Source: Campylobacter sp. CN_NE2 (GTDB lineage: Bacteria > Campylobacterota > Campylobacteria > Campylobacterales > Campylobacteraceae). Taken from it: a DNA stretch of 64,000 nucleotides. The stretch is taken from the NCBI RefSeq assembly GCF_027797465.1, contig NZ_CP115608.1, positions 434,001 through 498,000 on the forward strand, given 5' to 3'. The translations under genes were made by a program, and so were the position numbers. Every line of letters starts with the position of its first letter. The stretch's first letter is position 1. Below the pieces are notes generated by a model. The model was not told the DNA's origin. It saw nothing but the letters and a program-made list of their open reading frames with translations, and did no database searches. Of this stretch, positions 26,849-36,728 are shown piece by piece.

Positions 26849-28924
26849 ATGAAAAAAGCTATTTTTGCTTTGGTTGCATTAATCGGCGCTTGGGCTTTTG
26901 GTGTTTTAGCACTAAACCAAGGCGAAACAATTAGCGCAACTTGGCTAGTTGTAGCCGCTGCGTGTATCTACACAATCGGCTATCAGTTTTACGGTCGTTT
27001 TATTGCTACAAAAGTTTTAGAACTTGACGACAATAGAGCAACACCTGCTTATATTCACAATGACGGAAAGGATTATAGTCCTACAAATGAATATGTTCTA
27101 TTTGGACACCATTTCGCAGCTATTGCCGGTGCGGGTCCGCTTGTAGGTCCTGTTTTGGCAGCTCAAATGGGTTACTTGCCGGGTATGCTATGGTTACTAG
27201 TTGGTGTTGTTTTAGCAGGTGCTGTGCATGACTTTATCGTGCTTGTTATTTCTATGCGACATGACGGAAAGAGCCTTGGCGAAATCATCAAAATGGAAAT
27301 GGGAACCGTAACTGGCGGTATCGCTATGGTCGGTATCTTATTTATCATGGTTATTATCGTTGCGATTTTGGCAATGGTTGTTGTTAATGCTCTTGCAGAT
27401 TCACCTTGGGGGCTATTTACGGTTGCTATGACTATTCCTATTGCGATTTTAATGGGAATTTGGATGAGATTTATCAGACCTGGTAAAGTTGTAGAGGCTT
27501 CTATTGCAGGTTTTATCCTACTAATGATTGCACTTTGGGCAGGTCATTTGGTTGTTGCTGATCCATTCTGGAAAGATGTATTTACACTAAGTAAAACTCA
27601 ACTTGCAGTTGCAACTATGATTTATGGCTTTATCGCAGCTATTTTACCTGTTTGGTTATTACTTGCTCCACGCGACTACCTAAGCACATTTTTGAAACTT
27701 GGCGTTATTTTCGCTATGGCTTTGGCCATTATTATTGCTATGCCTAGTATTCAAATGCCAGCACTTACAAAATATACTGACGGAACAGGTCCTGTTTTTG
27801 CAGGTTCAATATTCCCGTTTTTATTTGTAACTATTGCGTGCGGTGCGATTAGCGGTTTCCATGCACTTGTTTCAAGTGGTACAACACCAAAAATGGTTAT
27901 GAAAGAAAAACAAACGCTATTTATCGGATACGGCTCTATGCTTATGGAAAGCTTAGTTGGTATGATGGCATTAGTTTCTGCTATTATCCTAACTCCGGGC
28001 GAGTATTTTTCTATCAACATGGGTGGCCTTGGAAAAGATGTTGTCGTGGCTGCTGAAAAAGTTAATGCTGTTATTGCAGATTTAGGATTTAAAATCACAC
28101 CAGAAGAGCTAACAAATTTAGCTAAGAGTATCGGCGAAGATACGATGTTATCACGAACAGGTGGTGCTCCTACATTTGCACTTGGTGTTACTATGCTATT
28201 CCACAAAATCATCGGTGGAACAGAGATGATGCCATTTTGGTATCACTTTGCAATTCTTTTTGAAGCATTATTTATCTTAACGGCTGTTGATGCAGGAACT
28301 CGTGTAGGTAGATTTATGATTCAAGATGTTATCGGTAATGTCTATAAGCCGTTTGCGAACACTAGAAGCTATACTTATGGCATAATTGCTACTTTCCTAT
28401 GCGTTAGCGGTTGGGGATATTTGCTATATGCCGGTGTAACTGACCCAATGGGCGGTATTTATACTCTATGGCCACTATTTGGTGCATCTAACCAAATGTT
28501 AGCTTGCATGGCGCTAATGCTTGCAACTGTTATACTATTTAAAAAAGGAAAAGCAAGATATACTTGGGTTACAATTGTTCCGCTTGTTTGGGTTGGCGTA
28601 ACTACTATGAGTGCCGCTATCCAAAAAATGCTTCCTGCAAACGGTGAAAGAATTCATGACGCAGTTAGCCATGTAGCAACAGCTCAAAATTGGAGTGCAA
28701 AACTTCCAAGCTTAACCGATCCTGCTGCGATTGCAAAAGCAGAAGCAATTATTAGAAACAATGTTGTCGATGCTGTTCTTTGTGCGTTGTTTATTTTTGT
28801 TGTTATCGTTATGGTAGTTCAAACTATTAGAATTTGCTCAAAAGTTGCAAGCGGCGACAAAGATAGCTATCCGTTAGCTGAAAGCCCTATTAGAAAGGCT
28901 AGCGATTATGTTGTGGCTGAGTAA
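26849..28924 (+). CDS. cstA: CstA-family peptide/pyruvate transporter
   Basis: Inner-membrane carrier of the carbon-starvation CstA family (peptide uptake in C. jejuni; pyruvate uptake in relatives). 691 residues with some 16 or more membrane segments. Signatures include YGRFIATKVLELDDNRATPA, HHFAAIAGAGPLVGPVLAAQ, and SGFHALVSSGTTPK. The start has the strong RBS AAGGAGAG. The 3' end overlaps the small YbdD-type gene by 17 bases, as is usual for this pair. Promoter not clearly resolved in the AT-rich gap. Confidence 0.95.
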   Translation: MKKAIFALVALIGAWAFGVLALNQGETISATWLVVAAACIYTIGYQFYGRFIATKVLELDDNRATPAYIHNDGKDYSPTNEYVLFGHHFAAIAGAGPLVGPVLAAQMGYLPGMLWLLVGVVLAGAVHDFIVLVISMRHDGKSLGEIIKMEMGTVTGGIAMVGILFIMVIIVAILAMVVVNALADSPWGLFTVAMTIPIAILMGIWMRFIRPGKVVEASIAGFILLMIALWAGHLVVADPFWKDVFTLSKTQLAVATMIYGFIAAILPVWLLLAPRDYLSTFLKLGVIFAMALAIIIAMPSIQMPALTKYTDGTGPVFAGSIFPFLFVTIACGAISGFHALVSSGTTPKMVMKEKQTLFIGYGSMLMESLVGMMALVSAIILTPGEYFSINMGGLGKDVVVAAEKVNAVIADLGFKITPEELTNLAKSIGEDTMLSRTGGAPTFALGVTMLFHKIIGGTEMMPFWYHFAILFEALFILTAVDAGTRVGRFMIQDVIGNVYKPFANTRSYTYGIIATFLCVSGWGYLLYAGVTDPMGGIYTLWPLFGASNQMLACMALMLATVILFKKGKARYTWVTIVPLVWVGVTTMSAAIQKMLPANGERIHDAVSHVATAQNWSAKLPSLTDPAAIAKAEAIIRNNVVDAVLCALFIFVVIVMVVQTIRICSKVASGDKDSYPLAESPIRKASDYVVAE

Positions 28925-29102
28925 AATTAAAAACGCTTACGATAAAATTGACGATGCGGTAGCTCCTATTATAGGGCTACCAAGTTATGAGAAATATTTG
29001 AAGCATTTTAAAACTCATCACCCAGATCAAACACCTATGAGTAGAGCGGAATTTTTCCGCCAAGCTCAGGATAAAAAGGGCAAACAAGTTAGGTGTTGCT
29101 AA
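28908..29102 (+). CDS. YbdD/YjiX-type small protein (CstA partner)
   Basis: 64 residues. YEKYLKHFKTHHPDQTPMSR followed by AEFFRQAQDKKG matches the YbdD/YjiX family (HPDQTPMTYEEFFRERQ-like), and the end is CC. In relatives this small protein is needed for function of the CstA-type transporter. It overlaps cstA in another frame, so translation is coupled. A terminator follows. Confidence 0.92.
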   Translation: MLWLSKIKNAYDKIDDAVAPIIGLPSYEKYLKHFKTHHPDQTPMSRAEFFRQAQDKKGKQVRCC

Positions 29103-29122
29103 GTTTCTAACTTAAACCAAAG

Positions 29123-29154
29123 TCCCTTACAATCAAATTTGTAAGGGATTTTTT
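29123..29154 (+). terminator. Rho-independent terminator after cstA operon
   Basis: TCCCTTACAA and TTGTAAGGGA form a perfect 10-bp stem with a 6-base loop, followed directly by TTTTTT. Confidence 0.9.
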
Positions 29155-29246
29155 AAATTTAATCAATTTAATTTTCAAATTTTTACCTTTTTTTTAGCCA
29201 AAATTTAATAAAATTCAGCCTATTTTATTTATAAGGCGAACTAATT

Positions 29247-30566
29247 TTGAAAACAAATAGAGTATTTTTTACAATCGGTATGTGTTTAACATTTTGTGCG
29301 GGGCTTTTTTTTAGCGGAGAGCTTCAAGCTGCCGATACGAAAAAAAAGGAAGTTAGCGAAAAATCGCGTTTAGAAGCACTAGCAAAACTTACAAAAACTT
29401 TGGCGATAATCGAAAATAACTATGTCGAAGAGTTAAGTTTTACCGAAATCGTGGATAAAACAATCGCAGGACTTATGGGAAATTTAGATGCTCATTCAAG
29501 TTTTATGGACGAAAAGTCTTTTAATGATACGAAAGTGCAAACTCAGGGCGAATTTGGCGGACTTGGAATACAAGTTGGTATGAAAGACGGAGCTTTAACG
29601 GTTATTGCTCCGATCGAAGGTACGCCTGCCGATAAAAAAGGGATAAAAGCAAATGATGTTATTTTGCGAATCGACGGAAATGCTACATTTGGCATAACTA
29701 TCGACGAAGCAGTTTCCAAAATGCGCGGAAAACCAAAAACTCCGATTACGCTTACGATTGTCCGTAAAGGCGAAAGCAAACCTTTTGATGTCGAAATCGT
29801 GCGTGATATTATAAAAGTCGAGTCTGCCTATGCAAAAATGATTGAAGATGAAAATATTTTATATCTAAGAATTACAAATTTTGACCAACACATAACTGCC
29901 GATGCGGCTAAATTTATAAAAGAACAGCCAAATGCAAAAGGCATTATTTTGGATTTGCGAAATAATCCAGGCGGACTTTTAGATCAGGCTATCGGGCTAG
30001 TAAATTTATTTGTTGATAAAGGTTTAATCGTATCTCAAAAAGGTAGAAGCGACGCAAAAGAAGAACGCCACGAGGCAGATCCAAAGAAAAAAGTTACAGA
30101 TTTACCGCTTGTAGTGCTAGTAAATGGCGGAAGCGCAAGTGCTAGTGAAATCGTAAGCGGTTCGCTTCAAGATCTAAAACGAGCCGTCGTCGTCGGCGAA
30201 AATACTTTCGGAAAAGGTAGCGTTCAAGTAATTTTACCGATAGAAAATAAAGAAGCTTTGCGTCTTACTATCGCAAGGTATTATCTTTCAAGCGGTAGAA
30301 CTATCCAAGCTGTCGGCGTTACGCCAGATCTCATAGTTTATCCAGGCAAAGTGCCGGTAGTAGGCGAAGATAATTTTTCTATCAAAGAAGCTGATTTGAA
30401 AAAACATTTAGAGAGCGAGTTAGCCAAAATCGAGCCTAAAAAAGAAGAAGGCAGTGAAACAAAAGAAAAAGATAACAAAAAAATAATTACAAAAGCTCAA
30501 ATCAACGATGATATTCAGTTAAAAACAGCAATAGATACGCTTAAAGTTTTAAATATAAAAAAATAG
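29247..30566 (+). CDS. ctpA: Carboxyl-terminal processing protease (S41)
   Basis: Periplasmic PDZ-containing serine protease. Signal sequence at residues 1-28 ending in LQA. The PDZ domain is near 95-180 (GGLGIQVGMKDG, GIKANDVILRIDG). The catalytic Ser lies in NGGSASASEIVSG and the Lys in GENTFGKGSVQ. The C-terminus is a Lys/Glu-rich tail. The start is TTG at 29247 with AAGG upstream. It heads the ctpA-purC-purS-purQ block as in C. jejuni Cj0511-Cj0514. Confidence 0.94.
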   Translation: MKTNRVFFTIGMCLTFCAGLFFSGELQAADTKKKEVSEKSRLEALAKLTKTLAIIENNYVEELSFTEIVDKTIAGLMGNLDAHSSFMDEKSFNDTKVQTQGEFGGLGIQVGMKDGALTVIAPIEGTPADKKGIKANDVILRIDGNATFGITIDEAVSKMRGKPKTPITLTIVRKGESKPFDVEIVRDIIKVESAYAKMIEDENILYLRITNFDQHITADAAKFIKEQPNAKGIILDLRNNPGGLLDQAIGLVNLFVDKGLIVSQKGRSDAKEERHEADPKKKVTDLPLVVLVNGGSASASEIVSGSLQDLKRAVVVGENTFGKGSVQVILPIENKEALRLTIARYYLSSGRTIQAVGVTPDLIVYPGKVPVVGEDNFSIKEADLKKHLESELAKIEPKKEEGSETKEKDNKKIITKAQINDDIQLKTAIDTLKVLNIKK

Positions 30567-30575
30567 GAGAATTTT

Positions 30576-31292
30576 ATGGCAACTAAAAAAGAGATGATTT
30601 ACGAAGGAAAAGGCAAAAAAATGTGGAGCGTAAGCGAAGATGAAAATTTGCTTATCTCTGAGTATAAAGATTCACTAACTGCATTTAACGGCGTTAAAAA
30701 AGCAGAAGAAAGCGGAAAAGGTGCGCTAAACTGCAAAATTTCAACTCAAATTTTTCATTTATTAGAGGAAAACGGCATTAAAACTGCATTAGTTGAAACA
30801 CTAAACGATACCGAACAACTCGTTAAAAAATGCAAAATTTTCCCACTTGAAATAATCGCACGAAATATCGCCACAGGCTCACTTACAAAACGACTTGGCA
30901 TTACTGATGGCACTGAGCTACCTTTTACTTTGGTTGAATTTTGTTATAAAGATGACGATTTAGGCGATCCACTGATAAATGACGAACACGCTATTATTTT
31001 AGGTGCAGTTTCTAGCCAAAGCGAAATCGATGAGCTAAAAGCAATCGCTAGAAAAATCAACGAAATTTTATTTAAATTCTTTGCCGAAAAAGGGCTAAAA
31101 CTAGTTGATTTTAAAATCGAGCTCGGACTTGACAAAGACGGAAATATCCTACTAGCCGATGAAATCAGCCCTGATAGCTGTCGTTTTTGGGACGCAAAAA
31201 CAAATCAAAAACTTGATAAAGATGTATTTAGACAAAATTTAGGCAATGTAAAAGTTGCTTATGAAGAAGTTTTAAGACGAATTTTAAATTAA
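30576..31292 (+). CDS. purC: SAICAR synthase
   Basis: Eighth step of IMP synthesis: joins aspartate to [17 protein letters not shown] at the N-terminus, [13 protein letters not shown] in the centre, and [12 protein letters not shown] near the C-terminus are the family's motifs. 238 residues. AGGAG precedes the ATG; 9 bases after ctpA. Confidence 0.97.
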   Translation: MATKKEMIYEGKGKKMWSVSEDENLLISEYKDSLTAFNGVKKAEESGKGALNCKISTQIFHLLEENGIKTALVETLNDTEQLVKKCKIFPLEIIARNIATGSLTKRLGITDGTELPFTLVEFCYKDDDLGDPLINDEHAIILGAVSSQSEIDELKAIARKINEILFKFFAEKGLKLVDFKIELGLDKDGNILLADEISPDSCRFWDAKTNQKLDKDVFRQNLGNVKVAYEEVLRRILN

Positions 31293-31300
31293 GGAAAAAT

Positions 31301-31537
31301 ATGAAAGTTGTAGTAAATGTAAAATTAAAACCGGGCGTACTTGATCCGCAAGGAAAAGCCGTCAAACACGCTCTTGCTTCACTTGGATTTAAAGGTGTAG
31401 GCGATGTTAGAATCGGCAAACAAATCGTTTTAGAAATCGAAGAAAGCGATAAAGAAAAAGCTAGAAAAATCGCAACCGATATGTGTGATGAAATTCTAGC
31501 AAACACAGTTATTGAAGATTACGAGATAGTTCTATGA
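31301..31537 (+). CDS. purS: FGAM synthase small subunit PurS
   Basis: 78-residue subunit that couples PurQ and PurL in the formylglycinamidine synthase complex. KLKPGVLDPQGKAVKHALAS and the C-terminal LANTVIEDYEI match PurS. It overlaps purQ by 4 bases. A separate small PurL would be encoded elsewhere, outside the window. Confidence 0.95.
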   Translation: MKVVVNVKLKPGVLDPQGKAVKHALASLGFKGVGDVRIGKQIVLEIEESDKEKARKIATDMCDEILANTVIEDYEIVL

Positions 31538-32199
31538 AAGTTGCAATCATAAATTTTCCCGGCACAAACTGCGAACGGGACACAAAATACGCTTTTGATT
31601 TGCTTGGTGCAAATTCGCAAATCATTTGGCATAAAGAAACTAGCATAAATGCTGATTTAGTCGTGCTTCCGGGCGGTTTTAGCCATGGAGATTATCTTAG
31701 GACGGCCGCGATTGCTAAATTTAGCCCTATTATGAATGCTGTTGTAGAACATGCCAAAAAAGGCGGTTATATTTTAGGAATTTGCAACGGATTTCAAATG
31801 CTTTTAGAGCTTAAACTTCTAAGCGGAGCGATGAATAGAAACATAAATTTGAGTTTTATCTCGAAATATCATCATTTAAAAGTGATTTCAAACGACAATA
31901 AATTTCTTTCAAATTGCAAAAAAGATGAAATTTTAAATATTCCTATCGCGCACGGCGAGGGCAACTACTATGTCGATGATAAAACACTTAAATCAATGTA
32001 TGAAAACGATCAAATTCTGCTTAAATACTGCGATGAAAACGGCGAGATTTCAAATCCAAATGGTTCAGTTGATGCCGTAGCAGGAATTTGCGATAAAAAC
32101 AAAAAAATATTTGGTCTTATGCCACACCCTGAACGCGCTATCGAAAAGATTTTAGGTGGCGATGACGGCGCAAAAATGTTAAAAGGTTTGATTTGGTAA
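31534..32199 (+). CDS. purQ: FGAM synthase glutaminase subunit PurQ
   Basis: Glutamine amidotransferase that feeds ammonia to PurL. NFPGTNCERDT at the N-terminus, LPGGFSHGDYLR, the nucleophile Cys84 in LGICNGFQMLLE, and the His/Glu in MPHPERA near residue 200. 221 residues. The end overlaps the next gene's TTG start. Confidence 0.96.
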   Translation: MKVAIINFPGTNCERDTKYAFDLLGANSQIIWHKETSINADLVVLPGGFSHGDYLRTAAIAKFSPIMNAVVEHAKKGGYILGICNGFQMLLELKLLSGAMNRNINLSFISKYHHLKVISNDNKFLSNCKKDEILNIPIAHGEGNYYVDDKTLKSMYENDQILLKYCDENGEISNPNGSVDAVAGICDKNKKIFGLMPHPERAIEKILGGDDGAKMLKGLIW

Positions 32200-33467
32200 G
32201 AGTTCTTTTTGTGCTTTTTGCACTTTTTGGTTTTAGTTTTGGAAATGACGATATAAACATAAATTCGCTCGAAGATTTGTCTAAATTTGCACCGCAAAAA
32301 GAGACTGATGTTAAAAAATCCAATAAGCGAATTCCTATAACTTTTAGTTCAAAAGAAATCGAAAAAAAAGATAGTTTTAGCCTTGATGATTTGGATATGT
32401 TAGCGCCTACAAATGAAAGCGAACTAGATCGCACTGGCGATGTCTATCAAAGTGTAAAAATAACAAAATTAACGCTAAAAGCTGAAAATGCACCAAAAAA
32501 AGTCTATGTTAATCAAATTTTTAAAATTGATTTCATCGTTTATTTGGGACAAAAAGTCAGCGTAACGCCAAATTTACAAATCGATAAAACAGAAAGCTTA
32601 AAATGGCTAAATGCAGAAAATCTTACTTGGATAAACGGCGAAGATATGTTAGAAGCCACACTTTGGTTTGAAGCAAATGATAAAAACGCTAAAATAAACG
32701 ATATGACGCTTGTGCTAAATCGAAACGGCGAGTTTTTTCAAGAAGCCAGTATCAAACCACAATCACCAGAATTTATCGATATAGCAAAAAAAGATAATTA
32801 CGCAAATATCGCAGCAGACGAACTTAAAGTCAAAGACTATAAAACTACAAAATTTGATGATAATTCAAATTTACTAACGCTAAATTTGAGCGTAAAAAAC
32901 GCAAATTTAAGCTCATTTCATTTAGAAAATCCAAGCATTTTAAAACAAGGTGTAGATAGCATTCGCGGAAATTACGCAAATCAAAACGGTTATTATTTCG
33001 CCGTTTTTGATAATAATATTACTAAATTTGATTTTAGTTATTTTAATTTGCAAACCAAAAAAATGGAGAATTTTTCAGTTGATGCAAGAGCAATAACCGA
33101 AGATCTTAGCACTCAAATCGGACTAAATCCAAAAGAGAGCAAATTTAAAATTTACAAAGATATTGCCATTTATAGCCTTGCTGCACTACTTGTGGTAATG
33201 TTTATAGCTAGTAAAAATATCACGCCACTTATATTTGCAGGACTTGTTTTGGCTGTGAATTTTTATTTCCAAAAACCAGAAGGCAACGGAGTTTTAAATG
33301 AAAAAACGGCAGTTAAAATTTTGCCGATTGCGAATTCAACGATTTTTTATGTAACGCAAAAAAGCGAAAATGCCGAAATTTTAGACGCAAACAACGAATA
33401 TTACAAAATTTTATTAGAAAACGGAAAGATCGGCTGGGTGGAAAAAAATGATATTAGGAAAAATTAG
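32193..33467 (+). CDS. Membrane-anchored periplasmic protein with SH3-like end (Cj0515-like)
   Basis: 424 residues of unknown function. Signal segment at 1-18 (VLFVLFALFGFSFG). A long beta-rich region with BatD-like KAENAPKKVYVNQIFKIDF near residue 95 follows, then two membrane helices near 330-365. The C-terminal 55 residues resemble a bacterial SH3 domain (TAVKILPIAN..., IGWVEKNDI). The TTG start overlaps purQ. C. jejuni Cj0515 occupies the same slot between purQ and plsC. The oxygen-tolerance BatD comparison is weak. Confidence 0.75.
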   Translation: MVRVLFVLFALFGFSFGNDDININSLEDLSKFAPQKETDVKKSNKRIPITFSSKEIEKKDSFSLDDLDMLAPTNESELDRTGDVYQSVKITKLTLKAENAPKKVYVNQIFKIDFIVYLGQKVSVTPNLQIDKTESLKWLNAENLTWINGEDMLEATLWFEANDKNAKINDMTLVLNRNGEFFQEASIKPQSPEFIDIAKKDNYANIAADELKVKDYKTTKFDDNSNLLTLNLSVKNANLSSFHLENPSILKQGVDSIRGNYANQNGYYFAVFDNNITKFDFSYFNLQTKKMENFSVDARAITEDLSTQIGLNPKESKFKIYKDIAIYSLAALLVVMFIASKNITPLIFAGLVLAVNFYFQKPEGNGVLNEKTAVKILPIANSTIFYVTQKSENAEILDANNEYYKILLENGKIGWVEKNDIRKN

Positions 33468-34131
33468 AGCGCTCATTTATGCGGCTATTTTCATCGGCAC
33501 AGTCGCAGTTGTAGTGCTATTAATGGCTCTGTTTAACAAATTTCACCACAAATTTAGACGCGCTTGGGCTAAATTTCAACGCTTTTGCATAGGATATAAA
33601 ATCGAGCAAATCGGCGAATTTAGTGACGAAGCAGATATGATAATCCTAAATCATCAAAGCATACTTGATATTATCGCACTTGAAGAAACGCACCCTGCAA
33701 ATTTATGCTGGATAGCCAAAAAAGAAATCGGAGAAATACCAATAATAGGCAAAATTTTATCGCTCCCAAAAATGATAGCAGTCGATAGAAACAATCCACG
33801 CGATCTCGTTCGAATAGTCAGAGAAGCCGAAGATCGCCTAAACGAAGGACGCGTTATAGCGATGTTTCCGGAAGGCACTAGACGCAAAGGCGATAAACTT
33901 TTAGAATTTCAAAAAGGTGCAAAAATCATCGCCGAAAAGCTAAATTTAAAGGTTCAACCTATCGTGTTAGTCGGCACAAAAGAGATTATGAATTCGCACG
34001 ATTTCACGCTAAAAAGTGGTTTAGTTAAAATCATCTGCCTTGATTTAATCGATTTAAATGACAAAAACTGGCTTGAAAATGCACGAACAAAAATGCAAGA
34101 AATATTAGACAAATACAATAACGAAAAATAA
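33448..34131 (+). CDS. plsC: 1-acyl-glycerol-3-phosphate acyltransferase
   Basis: Second acylation in phospholipid synthesis, making phosphatidic acid at the inner membrane. One N-terminal membrane helix (residues 7-29). NHQSILDI gives the H-x4-D catalytic motif, and MFPEGTRRKGDKL the glycerol-phosphate site. 227 residues. It overlaps the previous gene by 20 bases and ends 3 bases from the convergent gene. Confidence 0.93.
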   Translation: MILGKIRALIYAAIFIGTVAVVVLLMALFNKFHHKFRRAWAKFQRFCIGYKIEQIGEFSDEADMIILNHQSILDIIALEETHPANLCWIAKKEIGEIPIIGKILSLPKMIAVDRNNPRDLVRIVREAEDRLNEGRVIAMFPEGTRRKGDKLLEFQKGAKIIAEKLNLKVQPIVLVGTKEIMNSHDFTLKSGLVKIICLDLIDLNDKNWLENARTKMQEILDKYNNEK

Positions 34132-34133
34132 AT

Positions 34134-35273
34134 TTATTCTGTCAAATCTTTTATCTTTTCATAATACGACATAAGGTCGAATTCTTTTGCTTTTTGCTCG
34201 AATTTGGCGCAGTATTCGTCAAAATTTTGTGGCGTCAAAAGTCCTATGCCATCGCGCAAATATTCAAGCATTAAAGAGTTAAATTTATGCGAATAGTGCG
34301 TTAAATCTTTGTAGTTTGCGATATTATCAGGATAGTCGGTATCGCCCCAAGCGTAAATTTTTAGATTTTTGTAAATTTGGCTTTGCTCAACCAAATAACG
34401 CAAAACTTCTTTTGTAACCAAAAAATCTCGCTTTTTAGTGTGAAATTCTATGGCATTATGTATGCGAGAATACGGCGGAAGAAAAACCAAAAATTCGGTG
34501 TCAGGCTTGTTTTTGACAAATTTTAAAAGATAATCATCGATATATTTTTTTGAATTTAAAATTTGCGTTTGTAAATTTTCTAAACTTTGATTTTCGCCGC
34601 TTTTCATGTTTGATACGGCATTTTTTATATCTTTGAAATTATCCTTTATGTGCCAATGATCTTTATTTTTAATCCAATTTTCAAAACCACCAAATCTAAC
34701 GCTATCAGACTCGTTTTTAAACCAAGCATTTGGTCTATCAAAGTCGCTGTTTTGGCACTGATATTTTTTTCCCAGTTTAAAAATTTTCTTTAACAATTTA
34801 TCGCTAAAATAGACCTTTATATCATTAAAAATATCTTCATCATACAAAAAATTAAATTCACTAAGAGTATAATATTCTTGTCCTTTGTCCTGATTTAAAA
34901 ACTTAATTGTGTCAAGTGAATAAATAATTTTTTTAAAATTTTTATGCCTAAATGCAAAATCCAAAATCAACGCTCTTTCATAAAAATCACTTCCTGAAAG
35001 CGATAAATTCATAAATTTCCCGCCCAAATTTGCGTTTGCTTCTGCGGCGGAACTGTTTTCTAACATAGAAGTACCAAAAATCAAGCTATCAAAATCATGA
35101 TGCTTGATTAGCCCTGCTGCACTTAGTCTCATGCTACTCCAAATTTCGTTTTTGCAAGAATATGGCTTGTGATACAAACGGAGTGGGTCTCTATACCAAA
35201 TCACGAATAAAAATGCAAAAATCATAAAAAACGAAAAACCAAAAAATATAAAAACAAATTTTTTACTTTGCAT
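34134..35273 (-). CDS. SGNH-like membrane-anchored protein, partner of the MBOAT gene
   Basis: 379 residues. One N-terminal membrane anchor (about 6-26) and then a periplasmic domain. IFGTSMLENSSAAE near residue 66 has the position of the SGNH GDS motif (Ser in GTS). DLTHYSHKFNSLML near residue 327 supplies the D-x-x-H pair, so the triad seems complete. Such proteins (AlgJ/X-, DltD- or PatB-like) pass acetyl or other acyl groups from an MBOAT to a periplasmic polymer. Acceptor unknown. 10 bases after the MBOAT gene. Confidence 0.75.
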   Translation of the reverse strand: MQSKKFVFIFFGFSFFMIFAFLFVIWYRDPLRLYHKPYSCKNEIWSSMRLSAAGLIKHHDFDSLIFGTSMLENSSAAEANANLGGKFMNLSLSGSDFYERALILDFAFRHKNFKKIIYSLDTIKFLNQDKGQEYYTLSEFNFLYDEDIFNDIKVYFSDKLLKKIFKLGKKYQCQNSDFDRPNAWFKNESDSVRFGGFENWIKNKDHWHIKDNFKDIKNAVSNMKSGENQSLENLQTQILNSKKYIDDYLLKFVKNKPDTEFLVFLPPYSRIHNAIEFHTKKRDFLVTKEVLRYLVEQSQIYKNLKIYAWGDTDYPDNIANYKDLTHYSHKFNSLMLEYLRDGIGLLTPQNFDEYCAKFEQKAKEFDLMSYYEKIKDLTE

Positions 35274-35282
35274 TTTTTATCC

Positions 35283-36716
35283 TTAAAAATTAAAATATAT
35301 AAATTCGCTGTATTTGCCCATAAACATAAATAAAATGCTTATTAAAAATAAAAATGAAAAATATAATGTGTAAGATAATTTATTTTTATTTTGTGCGAAA
35401 ATAAGCGAATTTTTAAATACCAAAATCAAAATAAATGTCAAAATATTATAAGATAGTATGGTTTTCGTATGAGTATATGTTTCATCTATAAAAATTTGTA
35501 TTATTGATAAATCAACGCCATTAATTCCCACCATACCTTTTAGCACTTTTATAGCATTATCAAACGAATTTGCCCTAAAAAATACCCATGCGAAATTTAC
35601 AAAATTAAATGTGATTATCCAAGCTAAAATGTTTGGTAGTTTGATTTTTGTAAGCGACCAAAGGCGGTGGATTACCAGTGCTATGCCGTGCAAAAAGCCC
35701 CAAAATACAAATGTCCAACCAGCCCCATGCCAAATTCCGCCTATCAAAAATGTGGCAAATAAATTCGCACAAGTTCGTGGAAGCCCACCTCTATTTCCCC
35801 CAAGCGGGATATAGATATAATCACGCAAAAATCGCCCTAGCGTGATATGCCACCTACGCCAAAAGTCCTGTATGTCAGTAGCTTTATAGGGCGAATTGAA
35901 ATTTATAGGAAGCCGTATGTTAAAGAGTAGTGCAGCACCTATCGCCATATCGCAGTATCCACTAAAATCAAAATATAGCTGAAAAGTATAAGATAGCGAA
36001 GTCTGCCACGCCGTAAAAAACTCTAAAACCTCCATTTTATCAAAACCCTGCGTGGCATAAACGGCGAAAGTATCAGCGATGACGACCTTTTTAAAAAGCC
36101 CCATAGAAAAGATAAAAAGCCCTAGCAAAATATTGTTGTAGTTTTTGACTTTATTGCGAATTTTGGCAAACTGTGACATCATCTCCTTGTGATGGACAAT
36201 CGGACCTGCGATGAGTTGCGGGAAAAACGACACAAACAGAGCGTAAGATAAAAAATCATACTCTTTCGTTTCGCCTTTGTAGCTATCGACTAAATAGGCG
36301 ATTTGTTGAAATGTGAAAAATGAAATCGCTAACGGCAAAGTGAGTTTTAAAAACTCAAATTCGGTGCCAAAGATAAAATTTGCGTTTAGTATGAAAAAAT
36401 CTGCGTATTTAAAATAGCCCAAAAGTGCGACATTTCCGTAAATTCCGATGATAAGAAGCGTTTTTGGCGAGATTTGCTTTTTTAAATTTGCGTTGCCGAA
36501 ATTCCTTGATAGATACGAGCCAATCATAAAATTAAAAACCATAGAAACTAAAATGAGTGGCAAATACGCAGGATTCCACCAGCCGTAAAAAAATAGACTA
36601 GCCACAACCAAAAACGCTTTTGCTGCTTCGCTTAATCTTTTGTGATTGAGCCAAAAATATACAAAAAATGTTATAGGCAAAAATGCAAAGATAAAAACTG
36701 GGCTATTAAAGAGCAA
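35283..36716 (-). CDS. MBOAT-family O-acyltransferase (AlgI/PatA/DltB-like)
   Basis: 477-residue multi-pass protein that moves acyl groups across the inner membrane. Signatures are GPIVHHKEMMSQF near residue 165, FDFSGYCDMAIGAA near 245, DFWRRWHITLGRFLRDYIYI near 285 and IGGIWHGAGWTFVFWGFLHG near 330, with the catalytic His in WHG. The TTG start at 36716 has AAGG upstream. It works with the SGNH-like gene downstream. The target (peptidoglycan, alginate-like or other glycan) cannot be told from sequence. Confidence 0.88.
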   Translation of the reverse strand: MLFNSPVFIFAFLPITFFVYFWLNHKRLSEAAKAFLVVASLFFYGWWNPAYLPLILVSMVFNFMIGSYLSRNFGNANLKKQISPKTLLIIGIYGNVALLGYFKYADFFILNANFIFGTEFEFLKLTLPLAISFFTFQQIAYLVDSYKGETKEYDFLSYALFVSFFPQLIAGPIVHHKEMMSQFAKIRNKVKNYNNILLGLFIFSMGLFKKVVIADTFAVYATQGFDKMEVLEFFTAWQTSLSYTFQLYFDFSGYCDMAIGAALLFNIRLPINFNSPYKATDIQDFWRRWHITLGRFLRDYIYIPLGGNRGGLPRTCANLFATFLIGGIWHGAGWTFVFWGFLHGIALVIHRLWSLTKIKLPNILAWIITFNFVNFAWVFFRANSFDNAIKVLKGMVGINGVDLSIIQIFIDETYTHTKTILSYNILTFILILVFKNSLIFAQNKNKLSYTLYFSFLFLISILFMFMGKYSEFIYFNF

Positions 36717-36728
36717 ATTTGTGCCTTC